Under the pieces are notes generated by a model. It was not told where the DNA came from, made no database searches, and saw only the letters and a list, made by a program, of their open reading frames with translations. This document shows positions 46,771 to 57,794 of a stretch of DNA of 64,000 nt, piece by piece; positions within the stretch are counted from its first letter, which is position 1, and each line of letters starts with the position of its first letter. Source of the stretch: Gymnopus androsaceus JB14 (taxonomy: Eukaryota; Basidiomycota; Agaricomycetes; Agaricales; Omphalotaceae); the NCBI GenBank assembly GCA_009733575.1, contig ML769544.1, positions 72,012 to 136,011 of the forward strand, in the 5' to 3' direction. The position numbers and the translations under genes were made by a program.

Positions 46771-49700
46771 ATGTCACAACCTAGGCCTACTGCACCAGCA
46801 GCTCGCAGAACAGCATCAGGACAAGCCGCCGCCGCCGCAGCATCCAGCAGTAAACCAGCGCCTTTACCATTACCATTACCAGCCACCGATCAGAAGGCAC
46901 CTTGCGCTTCGAAATCTCATATAGCGGATAAAGACGAAACCCGCGACAGGTGGTGGAATCCAAGCGACCAGAAGTGGTTTGTTTGTGCTAAACAGCCTTG
47001 CCCAAACCGGTACGATACTCCTCACAAGGATACTAAATATACTGCAGAATTACCGGATTACGCCGATCTACCTGATATTGTTCAGGAACAATTTATCAAA
47101 ACCGCAGAAAACGAAAGACAGGAGAAAAGACGTAGCGAACGTCTAGCTGGCAAACAGAAAGCCACAGCCTCATCTTCATCTAATCCCACTCCAGCACCTA
47201 CTCCTTCACCAGCTCCAGTTTCGTTACCGAAACAAGAGCCACAGCAAACACCACCACCACTTCCACCGAATCCATCTCCACAGCCATCTCCACAACAAAC
47301 TCCACAGCCCTTACCGAGTAATCTTCCACAAGGATCTCCACCTTCATCTCCATCAGATTCAGGGTCTGAATCATCAGGGGCATTTGAATCAGATTCCAAC
47401 GACGACAATATGTCTAAAGCACTAAAAGCCTTTGATAAGGTTACAACCTTAAAGTCGGACGGATCAAATTGGGACACGTGGAAAACTCGAGTAGAATTCG
47501 CAGCCAGATCTATCGGCTACCAGCGTTATTTTGAATGGAATCCACATTTGATAACGGATCCAGACGCAACGGAGAATGATAGAGAAAAGGATAACGACCT
47601 TTTGAATGCTATCATTGGTAGGTTATTGGATGGAATATTCCGAAGGTATAGGAACTACGACAACATGAAACGGTTGTGGGAAAATTTACTCGCTGATTAT
47701 GATTCTAAAAACGCTCTTACTGAATCATTTTTGCAAAGACGACTCCACACTATGCGATGCTCGGACCCATCCAAGGTCAATAAACATTTGGACGATATGA
47801 TCAGCATCCGCGACGACCTCACTACTAGGGGAATCGATATCAACAACGATATATTCGTCAACACCATCATGTCCTCTGTCCCCGACACCTTCAAAGCTAC
47901 CATAAACGCATTGGCTGTTTTCTCCATGAAAGCAGACAAAAAGCTCAGTCCTGCCGAGCTTATTTCCACCATTCGTGCTGAATCAATGGTACACCAAATG
48001 CGACATGATCACAAGAAGGAATCGGCAAACTACGCCGGTAATAGGGGAAGAGGAGGTTTCCGAGGTCGTGGAAATTCCTTTAGGGGAAATTCCCGAGGCA
48101 GAGGCAGAGGCCGCGGAGGATCAACGAGTCACCAGGACTCTGTTTGTTACAACTGCGGAGGTAAAGGTCACTTTGGAAATCAATGTCCATCGGAGAAACG
48201 CAGTCAGGCCAACGAGGCCAAGGAGACGAAGGCTCCTAAAGAAAAGCAGAAGAAGAAATCGGATGGAAACTGGAGAGACAGGCCGAAGAACAGCGAAGTG
48301 GCATCCTCATCCATGATTGAGGAAGTACCAGAGTCATCATGGGCAGCAATCAAAATTCCCGCTAAGCATGGGAATCTTGTTTTCGATTTTTCCGAAATAG
48401 CTGATAAATTCGAATTAGCTCTTTCATTGCCGAGCGATCACAAATGTCAGAAATACAATTCTGATATAGTGCAAAACATCAAAGTCGACAGTCCGCCACC
48501 TCTTACTCTTAACAATGAAGAGGAGGAGGAAGTATACGTCGACGTTAATCTCTTTCCTTCCTTCAAATTCGAATATGACACCGAAGAGGGAGTTGGAAAA
48601 GGTGATCACGCTTACGCTGCAGCCCACAGTTACGGAGCAATTCTTTTTGACTCCGGATGCTCTACCCACATGACGCCACTCACCGACGAACTCAGGAATC
48701 AACGGGAGATTCCAACACGAGTCATTCAGGCCGCTAACGCGGAAACCTTCACGGCAAACATCTCCGGCACACTCCATCTGGGACTTCCAACAAACAAACA
48801 AGAAATAAGAATGTTAAAGCTCCCCAACACCCTTCTATGTCCAGACACTCCCAACACACTCGTATCACTGGGAAAACTCGACGATGATGGTTACGCCATC
48901 CATACCGCAAATGGTAAAATGACGATCAGAGATTGCCAGGGAAATCTTGTGGGAGTTATCCCAAAGATTAACGGACTATACCAGATCCCATCAAGGGAAC
49001 ACGCTTATTCGACTAAGATCGGCAGATTGGTATCTCTTTACGAGGCACACTGCATCTTAGGTCATCTGAACTATGCTTACGTGAAGCATATGTTCCGAGA
49101 CAACCAAGTTCGTGGAATCGGATTGGATCCGAAGCAAATGGATGAACCAGAATGCCGCGCTTGTATGCTTGGGAAAGCATCCAGGTATCCTATCGCTCAG
49201 GTGCGATCATCTCCACGTGCGGAGAATTTTGGAGACATCTTCCACATGGACGTGTGGGGACCATCACAAGAACCCCAAATGAAGTCGAAAGACGAGTCAT
49301 TCGCACAGTACGTGGTTCTCCAAACAGGTCTCCAAACTCAATATGGCACAACTGTTAAAGTTCTCCACTCTGATCGAGGGGGGAGAATTTCTCAGTAACG
49401 AATTCACGGCATATCTGGAACGCATTGGGACACGACGACGTCTCACGGTACATGACACCCCGGAACACAATGGTATAGCAGAACGAGCACATCGAACTTT
49501 GCTGAACGCAGTTCGAAGTCTTTTAATCTCATCAGGACTCCCGAAATGGCTTTGGGGATTCATGATGAAATATGCGGTATATGTTTGGAACAGGACGCCG
49601 AAGAAAGCCATTGGAATGGCCACTCCATACGAGAAACGGTTTGGTATTAAACCGGACATTACTAATCTTCAAATCTTTGGTAGTATCGTTTATGTTAAAC

Positions 49701-51655
49701 AAGAAAAGGAACCCGGCAAATTGGAACCACAGGCCCAGGAAGGACGCTGGATAGGACTCGAACCCGAATCAAATGGTCACTACATCTACTGGCCAACACG
49801 TCACACTGTCACAACGGAGAGGAACGTAGTTTTCTCTGACAGGCAGATCCAACCCATTGAAGGGGAGGATGGAAATTTGGGAAATTTGGAAACATCAGTC
49901 ACCGAGTCGGAACAGCCTGTCATACCAGTTCCAGAAGAGATTGCCGAACCAATTGCACCAGACGAAGTATCTGGGAAACGAGTCAGATGACCCACCAAGA
50001 AGATCAGGGACGTCATTGAAGGACTTGGAGAAGGAAGTGATGAGTTGCGACATCTCACCGCATCTCTAGGTCAGGTAACATCAGAAATTGAATCTGATCC
50101 TTTATCTGTTGCAGAAGCTATGCGACGACCTGACAGCTCCAAATGGTACGATGCCATGAAAGACGAAATCTCCAGACTCCAGGAGCGTGGAACCTATACA
50201 ATTGTCACTCCACCTCCAGATGCAAATATTCTCACATCCAAATGGGTCTATCGGACCAAGAAGGATGAACGAGGTCACATTACAGGACACCGAGCTCGTC
50301 TTGTTGTACGTGGATTTAATCAGATCCCAGACGTTGACTACTTCCCAGACAAAACCTTCGCATCTGTCGCGAAACTTGCATCAGCCCGTGCTATACTCAG
50401 CATCGGAGCTGAGAAGAGCATGATTATTCACCAAATGGATGTGAAATCAGCTTATCTTTATGGGAAATTGGACGACAACGAGCGTATTTTTATGAAGGCA
50501 CCTCCAGGCATTGATATAGGGGTAAAACCAGGTCAAACCTTACGGCTTAAACTCGCACTTTACGGACTTAAACAAGCCAGTCGACGATGGTACATGCGAT
50601 TCAGGGAAATCATGACCCAACTGGGGTTTAAACGGTCTGATTTTGATCACGCTGTTTTCTATTGCACTAATCCCTTCACCATCATTTTCATACATGTTGA
50701 CGACATGACATTGGTTACCAAAACCCTGGCCATCATGGAGAAACTAAAGAAAGATATTGGGGCTATAATCGAAGTTGTTGATTCCGGAGAAATCCATTGG
50801 CTACTTGGGATCGAGATCCGAAGATCTCTCCATAATAGGACAATTCACCTATCCCAGCGGTCATATATTGACGCCATACTCTCTCGCTATGGATTCTCGG
50901 ATATAAAGCCACTCTCTATTCCCTTCGATCCCCACATTCACCTCACCAAAGACCAGTCACCCAAAACGGTCGAGGATATCGCTTTTATGCGCGACAAACC
51001 CTACAGAGAGGCCCTTGGCGCTCTCCAGTACTTATCCGTCGCTACGAGACCTGACATCACGTATGCAGTCTCCATCCTTGCTCGCTTTTCACAAAACCCC
51101 GGCATCACTCATTGGAACGGTGTACGCCGTGTCTACGCCTATCTCAAATACACTCGAGACTTTTGGCTCAGTACGAGCAACCAGGAGACAGTCCAAGGCT
51201 ACACAGATGCAGATGGTATGTCCCAAGAGGATCGACATGCTATTTCCGGGTACGTTTTTATGTTGAATGGCGGAGCAGTATCTTGGTCATCGAAACGACA
51301 GGATACCATTTCTTTATCCACCACGGAAGCCGAGTATATCGCTTTGACCCATGCGGCAAAGGAAGCGATCTGGCTTAGGAATCTTTTGTCGGAAATCTTT
51401 GGTCCAATTACTCATGCGATCTCTATCAAGTCAGACAATCAGTCCGCCATCGCATTGGCAAAGGATGATCGTTTTCATGCTAGGACCAAACACATCGATA
51501 TCCGATATCACTTCATCCGCTACGTCATCGAGGAAGGTAAAATTCGTCTTACATACTGCCCTACCGAAAACATGATGGCAGACATCTTCACCAAAGCCTT
51601 ACCTTCGATGAAAGCCAAACACTTCGCAGCATCCATGGGATTAGCAAAGGTTTGA
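46771..51655 (+). pseudogene. Copia Gag-Pol polyprotein with one frameshift and one stop
   Basis: The first segment (46771-49398) contains a Pro/Ser-rich N-terminus, a Gag domain (DGSNWDTWKTRVEFAARS), an RG-rich stretch, the zinc knuckle CYNCGGKGHFGNQC, a protease DSG (ILFDSGCSTHMT), the pre-integrase HxxxH/CxxC region (HCILGHLNYAYVKHM, CRACMLG) and the first integrase Asp (HMDVWGP). At the six-G run 49378-49383 the frame slips; one G fewer would continue HSDRGGEFLSNEF. The second segment ends at TGA (49988-49990), where CGA would fit, and the same frame continues to reverse transcriptase (ARLVVRGFNQ, FIHVDDM) and RNase H (LSTTEAEYIAL, KHIDIRYHFI). The first two integrase Asp residues are only 40 residues apart, about 20 fewer than usual, so part of the integrase core is missing. 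Confidence 0.9.
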
Positions 51656-51662
51656 AGGGGAG
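51654..51662 (+). other. Polypurine tract of the Copia element
   Basis: GAAGGGGAG directly upstream of the 3' LTR, overlapping the Pol stop codon; the usual plus-strand primer. Confidence 0.8.
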
Positions 51663-52004
51663 TGTTGGAATATCAAAGGTAAATATATCCTATCGAACTA
51701 TACATGGAACACTTTCTCGTAGTCTCCACTTGTTTGTATCACCATCCCATGCACTCCACTGTTATCGTCTCGCAGACTCCACTCAGTCTCTCACAGTACC
51801 CACTTTACCGTATGCATAGTAGCCACACATATTCACGCAGTAGCCACTTGCCCGATATATCGTTTGTACATAGGACTGTATATAAGCCTAGGTAGCATAC
51901 CCTGTAATAACACCGTTGTCCCCCATCGATCTGTGTGATCGTTACTACTAAGTCCTGTGTGGACTTACTGCTGCTACTTCCTATTTAGGAACGTAACTCT
52001 AATA
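51663..52004 (+). repeat. 3' LTR of the Copia element
   Basis: 342 bp, identical to the 5' LTR except for about two G/A differences (CTCGCAG versus CTCACAG; AACATAAC versus AACGTAAC). Confidence 0.95.
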
Positions 52005-52009
52005 AGTGA

Positions 52010-53530
52010 TTGAGACACAACAAATAAACTTAGTGATGTCTTACCAGTATTTGAGAACTTGGATACTTATTGTTGATATCGCTATCAAAGAACAAGTCCT
52101 TACTGGCCTGGGTGCCTATGGTGGTTACATAAGGGAAGTAGATGAAGGAAGAAGCAAGGACTCAGAGTATGTGGTTAACCAACTCACTCCTGCTAACTAA
52201 CAGTTGGTTAATTATTTCAGGATGATTAATCATTTCAGGATAATTAATCATTTCTGCAAAAATTGATTACAACTTGCTAATCAGAGAAATACTGCAGTTC
52301 ATGAGTGTTCAAGTCCGCTTTGAATAAACATAATATTAACAAAGCTACAAGAGACTGTGTTCACTGGTACTAAAGTTCAACCCCTTGTCTTCTGTATTCT
52401 ATATTAATATATAATGTATATTAGTGCTAATGCTAAGAGTATGAGTCCTTCCTTTGCTGATTCTTTTCCAAATCAAGAAAGAGCCAATGTTGGATGGGCT
52501 CACCTGATGCACTTCCTCAGCATTGTTATCTGCAAGTTCGAAGTATAGGCTTACTAAGCATCAAGGACCCAGTGCTTTGTAAGCATAACTCGGGCCACAA
52601 TGTCTTTGAATACACACTGAAGTACACCATTCATAGCATACTACATACTAAGTGAAGCTCATGAATCAGGAAGCCAGAAGGTGGGAAGTGAGAGGCAGGA
52701 GGCATGGGGAAGCAGGAGATAGATATAGGCATTATTCATCCATGTGAGAGAGTTCAAAAAACATTGAGAAACACACATGGGATTAATCACTTTCTTACTG
52801 ACCAATCATTTCCAAGGGCATACATTGTAATTAATTACCTTTTACTAATGATTAATCATTGTCAAAACCCAAGATTAACCACAGCTGGCGCCATTCCCAA
52901 GACCACACACATGTGTAAGGGACTGGGTTTACCATTTTCTTTTGACTCTTTTTCCCTTCACCATGTTGATCCTTTCATCTCCCAAAGTGCACTTGTTCAG
53001 CTATCAGTAACCTCAACATGGGTCACTGGGAGATGAGCCTAGTGTTGGATAACACGGTGTGGCGTCACTCGAGGGAAGGCAGCGTCAAACAATTATATTT
53101 CGTTTGAGCCTTGTAGTGGGAGTCGGGAGGCAAACGGATGAGATCAACATGCTACAGGGGAATAATATATATAGTAAATATTATTTCCAATCAGGAGACT
53201 GTGGCGAACAATGGCACTTGGCAAAAATCAAATCCAACACCTAGCTGCAGTCTGTGTTCAATGAGTTACTTCCGTTGGATCTGGTAGTCAGGACTGCATA
53301 GCATACTAGACTGTGTCTTTCAACATTCATTCCCCACTATCTAAGTATCAGCTACTTTTATAATAATTAATCACTTTTGCAAAAGATTGAAGTCAATTAA
53401 TCAGTCTAGCAAGCACTCACATAGGAATTAACCAATTTGGAGCTGATTAGATCGAGCTTTCTGAACTGATTAACCAGTTTTCAAGTGATCAACCATCAAG
53501 GTTTGTACAACAGTTGTTATTAATCGGAGG
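52010..53530. other. Non-coding interior of the long-inverted-arm element
   Basis: AT-rich DNA with many TTAATCA/TGATTAAT words and no credible gene; short open frames at 52704-53036 and 53059-53244 have no motifs. A diverged piece of the arm sequence (ACTAAGCATCAAGG) lies near 52550. Confidence 0.5.
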
Positions 53531-54257
53531 TTGGATATAATAGGTAGTTTTGGTTGAGACCATATTTGATTAATGACTTTTAGTTGTCTTGCAGGCGCAC
53601 CAAGTCATGCTTACAAAGCTTCGGAACCCCGATGCTTAGTAAACATATACTTCATGCCACTAGTGTACATGTCAAAGTGTTGATTTAAAGTTGGCTCTCG
53701 CAATCAGTTATTAGTCATGTAACTGTTGAGCTATTGAAATATTTATTGGTCAAGCATCAAGTAGTGCGGAGCGGCCAGCATCCAAGGTGGCACCAAGGTG
53801 GCACATGAGGACCAAGTCACCATTTTGAGTGGCTGAACCCAGGCAACCGGGCAGTCACCAGACAGTGACTGGGCAGTAACTGGCAGTAACTGGGTACCAC
53901 GTGTTTGATGGCATAAAAGTTAGTGAATTACGTGTGTGAAAGATTAAAGACCACATGACCTTTCCCAGGCACAAAAGATGGTCTTTTAGCAGTGGTAAAG
54001 GTCTTTCATCCTAATTCCTTTTCCGGGCAGAATTGTAACAATTTACCAGGTGAAATTGATTTTGTCTTCCTATCGAAATACTGACCAATTCCCATGAACT
54101 TTTTTGGCCGGGATTATATATGAAAAAGATTATATTATTCTAACCATATTCCAGGTGCAATATATAATCTGTTTCAAGTGAAATCTTTGGCGAAATTTAT
54201 TATTATTTACTTCATCTTTTTCGGAATAAATTTCAGCCGTTTTATAATCAATCCTGC
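53531..54257. repeat. Right arm of the long-inverted-arm element
   Basis: 727 bp, reverse complement of 45188-45980 apart from the palindromic insertion there. It ends CCGTTTTATAATCAATCCTG plus C. Confidence 0.85.
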
Positions 54258-55437
54258 GGAGTGATTCTTCAATAGCAGATGACTTGCAATACTTTTGAGG
54301 CAAACACACTTGTGCTCCAAGCACTGATTATCTGCAGTAATCTGTGTTATCCATTGCGCCTGGCCCATCTTTTTCTTCTTGGGCTTCTGCTTGCCATCAT
54401 CATTGTCAGAAGAATCAGAATCAGATTGTTGGGCACGTTTATGCTATGAGAATGTTAGTACTTGACAAGATGCTGACAGCTGACATACAGACCTTGTTCT
54501 TTCCCATCTTAGCTTTACCCTTTGCCTTTGCCTTTGCCTTTGCCTTCTTGTCCTTCTCAGACTGCTCCCCTGTATGCTTCAGTAGCACCACAAACTTCTT
54601 TTTCATCTGTGCTCTGCTCTTGGCAAGACCATCTTCCGCTACTTCAGCATCTTTCACAAGCTCTGCAAGCTCAGATGCATCCCGAACATGATGGAAGCTG
54701 CTGGTTTGAGGTGAGGTACTGAACCTATAGGCAACTTGAATGGATTTCGGAGCAATACCAAGTGCATTGGCAAGTGCATGCTCAAAGTCGGACCAAGAGA
54801 TGGGCTGTGGTGAGGTGTATAGCTTCATCTGCATCACCAACTGGAACCAAGAATGTGAATACTGCAGAGTGATTGAGTATAGACAGGCACAGCAGTGAGT
54901 GTTGAAAACAATTTACCTTGTTTGGTGCTGCCTTTCTTCTTGGGTTTGAGTCTTATTACTAGCGGAGCTAACACCTTTGTCTTTTGGACTTTAGAAATTA
55001 CTTTGTCTGAGTCGCTATCCTCATCCGGGTCACCATCCTCATCATCTTCATCTTCACTATCTTCACCTTCACTATCTTCACCTTTCGCTATCTTCATCAT
55101 CTGAATCAATTTCTGGCTTGTCAAGGAAAGCGGTGGAACTGGTTTTGAAACCTATCAGACGCATTGCAGCTTGCATCTCACGCTTGCTTGGTTTTGCCAT
55201 TTCAGGTGGTGGTGAAATCTCAGGGCTTGGGCTTCTATTTTGACTTGGTTCAGGGGATCCGGAAGACTGAGGGAAAGAAAGAGGAGGTGACGTGGAATCT
55301 GGTGTAGCTATGAAATTTGGATGAGTTCTTCAAGGATTCAACTTCGAAAGAAGGCTACGGAACTCACCAAGATCTTCCTTCTTGTTTTCCTGTCTCTTTT
55401 TAGCTTCCTTCCGAGCAAGTTGTTGTGCATTCATCAT
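54258..55437 (-). pseudogene. 5' half of the transposon accessory gene
   Basis: The gene starts with two Met codons at 55437 and 55434 (MMNAQQLARKEAKKR). Exons then give a Pro/Ser region (SPEISPPPEMAKPSKREMQ), an acidic block, LVIRLKPKKKGSTKQGK, a folded-looking segment (SWSDFEHALANALGIAPKSI) and a KAKAKAK repeat. A basic tail (KPKKKKMGQAQWITQITADN) follows and leads to a Cys/His-rich C-x5-C-x3-C segment up to LLLKNHS at the insertion junction. The frame breaks near 55085-55095 (a stop in the acidic block, resc­ued in the next frame). It resembles an uncharacterised protein abundant in mushroom genomes. Its position 85 bp inside the right terminal repeat, facing the transposase, makes it cargo or an accessory gene of the element. 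Confidence 0.6.
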
Positions 55438-55521
55438 TTTAGACTTGAGGACTCACAAAAGTAAGCAAGCAACGTGGGCGCTTTACTGGACCTCCATCAC
55501 AAGTTCAGTGACCTTATTCAA

Positions 55522-55836
55522 GTGCATTTGCATCTGTACTGTAGTCTATCGGATGTATTCTACTACTCAAAATGCTTCCAAATAAATTTATTACACTGTG
55601 ATAACTGGAATGTTCAAACGGTATTGCAATTTGTGGCAAAAAATAAATGTGCTTGGATCTTTGATGTTTTTAGCGTTGCATCTTAAGCTTGACTAGACAA
55701 CTATGATGCACTATATTAGAAGGTAATCGCTACAGTATCTACTGAGATATGACCAAAAAGTGTTGAAGGCTCAGAGCACGCAAAAAGTCCGTGAGAGTGA
55801 AATGTCGAGGGCGGCAAACTTCTATGAAAACAGCAA
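55522..55836. repeat. Right terminal inverted repeat of the Tc1/mariner element
   Basis: 315 bp, reverse complement of 42988-43302, followed by the TA target duplication at 55837-55838. Confidence 0.9.
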
Positions 55837-55905
55837 TAAGCGCCTGCATGAATTGCAAAGCGCGCGTCGCTTTTTCTTGATAGAGTCATAGACGCGTCCT
55901 CCGCT

Positions 55906-56190
55906 CTTAGCTCTGTCAATTTCTCCTCTTCAGCGGTAGCTGCTTTGATCGGAGGCTAAGACGCTGCCACTCAAGGCCATGCTTACATTCATCCGACGCA
56001 TTATCGACAATCCGATACATATTCAAGGTGAATTTGACCCTACTTTCGCGTCCTTTGGGACGGTGGGACAAAATGGATATTGTCTCGTACGATTCAGTTA
56101 GCTTGGAGAGCAGTGAAACGAATTCAGCTGGGTTGAAACACGAGAGACCTTTCTGGATCTCCAAGGTCGGGTCATACGTTTTGAGGTGAG
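55906..56190 (+). pseudogene. Truncated copy of the FBXO9-like last exon
   Basis: Matches about 29911-30230, including CTTAGCTCTGT and the RPLGRW-type coding block, but carries an early TAA (GGAGGC then TAA), a deletion of the His-rich stretch and a changed end. It has no upstream exons, so it cannot be expressed as an F-box protein. It marks the left breakpoint of the duplication. Confidence 0.8.
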
Positions 56191-56279
56191 ATGATGTGCA
56201 GTGTCTCCATATCTGCTGTTATTTAAATATTCTTTTTTTTTCTCAGAGAACGACTGTATGTCAAGCCTCATCCTGACCT

Positions 56280-57480
56280 TCATCATCCTCCGCTCCAGTT
56301 TCAGCAATGGACCCGTCTAATTCTGATTCTGATTCCAACCACTCTCCCGATGAACACGAACACGACCGAGAAGCCTTTGGGTCTTTTCAAAACAGTAAAA
56401 TGAGCCTGCTTGAATTTGCGTTTACCGAGTATTTCTACTTTTACCCGATCCCGCAGAAGAACGTCGTCGACGGGTGATTCTTCTCGGTCGTATTCGCATC
56501 CTTCTCATTCCTCAGATTGGAAATCCTTGAATCCACTCATCTACACCCAGTCCCGCACCCTTTCCCTGTTCACTGGGGCCCTTCAACTTCGACAAAACAC
56601 CTCGAACCCCGTCACCGTCGAGATGGAGAGGGACTCGGGCGATTCGATTCGTGGCAGATACCATTCAAATTCACCTTCTCGTTCACCTTCCATGATATCT
56701 TCTGATTCCAAATTGGTTGTGGTGTCGCTGGCAATACTTGAGATTGTTGTGAATTCACTCCCTGCCCTTCCATCTCCTCCTCCTGGTCTTGTACTTGGTT
56801 TATCATCTCCGATGAGCCTAGTTTCGGAGCAGAAGTCCTGCAGGAGCCTGAGCCAAATAGTATTTCTATTGCTGCTGATGAGCTCTCACACAAGGAGATA
56901 AATCTCACTCCCGAGTCCACAATCCCGCCACACTGTCAGCTCGAGCTCAAAAAACTCCTCGTCTTCGTCCTTTGATCTATGAAACCATCGATACAGTTGC
57001 GTATCAAGGCGCGAGGAATCGACTGAGCGGTTTGGGAATTCTCCTGGTTGCAATCGCAGTCTACCTTCCATGTTCTCTGGTTCGGGTTCGCTACCTGAGA
57101 TCATCGTGGAATCGCCTCAGCAGGAATAGGAACCTCCCCCACATCCTAGCACTTCCCATCCAGTCCCAGTCCAGGTGCACGAGGTAGTTAGAGCTGATGA
57201 GTTCAGCGTCAATTCCAGTCCGACTCCTCCGAGCTCCTCCCTCCCAGTTCCAGCCCTCTCGCCTCCCAGTGCCTCCACAAACCCCTTCTTCGACCCTAGA
57301 TTCCATCGATAGTGGTTCCGAGGATAGCGAAGAAGAGGATAACTCGGTAGATCGAGGCTCGGACTCGGACTGGACTCGCTCAAAAGACGTTTCATCTCCA
57401 GCGTCTTCATTCGTATTCCAGTGGGGAGTGTACGGAAGCCGGTCGTTTTATCTTATATGGTGATTGCAGCCGGGTAGGAA
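56280..57480 (+). pseudogene. Decayed copy of duplicated gene A
   Basis: Carries the same Ser/Arg-rich blocks as 30553-32323 (a LPSISTFTRSRRRTSSTGDS stretch, then DSGDSIRGRYHSNSPSRSPS and SGSEDSEEEDNSVDRGSDSD). The start region is lost and there is a large internal deletion of about 200 bp near 56590, plus several frame changes. The FVFQWGVYGS tail is still visible near 57410. Confidence 0.65.
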
Positions 57481-57794
57481 GCTGTTTTGATTTAGAGAAG
57501 GTTTTCTGTACAGTGATTCGGAATCGGATGTAATCTCTATCCAGCTGACATTGGGCATCCGAACAAGAATGCTGTTTGTGTGGAGTCGAATAGTGCCAAT
57601 TGTCGGCTCCAGTTCTTTACCGCTCAAATACTATTTCAATTTGGCGTTGAAGGACAGGTGCTTTTCGCGCTAGTACATATGTAAATTTAACCACCATTCT
57701 GTACGTCCATGTACTTGTATAAAACCGTGCTCTGATCAAACTAAATCATCCATATTCTCCTCTTTCATCGCAGCTAATACTCTGGAAGGCTGAG

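Larger units (their letters stand above)
46371..52004 (+). mobile_element. Ty1/Copia LTR retrotransposon, 5,634 bp, recent
   Basis: Two 342-bp LTRs differ at about two positions, and the element is flanked by the perfect 5-bp duplication AGTGA (46366-46370 and 52005-52009). Internal order is Gag, protease, integrase, reverse transcriptase, RNase H, the Copia order. The primer-binding site directly follows the left LTR, and a GAAGGGGAG polypurine tract directly precedes the right LTR. Near-identical LTRs imply a recent insertion, although the polyprotein has lesions. Confidence 0.95.
45188..54257. mobile_element. Long-inverted-arm element inserted into the accessory gene
   Basis: The two ends (45188-45980 and 53531-54257) are inverted repeats of about 720 bp beginning GCAGGATTGATTATAAAACG. 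The interior holds a Copia retrotransposon and otherwise AT-rich non-coding DNA rich in TTAATCA-type words. It has no transposase of its own that I can see. The host gene reads in frame across the insertion point (LLLKNHS joined to RVNADIATW), with no obvious target duplication. Without the Copia insertion it would be about 3.4 kb. The superfamily is not recognised. Confidence 0.75.
42988..55836. mobile_element. Tc1/mariner-type element carrying a transposase and a second gene, with nested insertions
   Basis: The two ends (42988-43302 and 55522-55836) are 315-bp inverted repeats starting TTGCTGTTTTCATA, with TA on both outer sides (42986-42987 and 55837-55838), the Tc1/mariner target duplication. 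Just inside the left repeat a DDE transposase starts (43314, plus); just inside the right repeat a second gene starts (55437, minus). They converge with 31 bp between their stops. Without the nested 9,070-bp insertion the element would be 3,779 bp. The transposase is dead here, so the copy is old. Confidence 0.85.

Noticed and set aside
42986..55838. The 13-kb block as a Starship, a Helitron or a virus-derived element
   Set aside because: No tyrosine recombinase or Rep/helicase was seen; long inverted repeats, a TA duplication and a DDE transposase fit Tc1/mariner with nested insertions.
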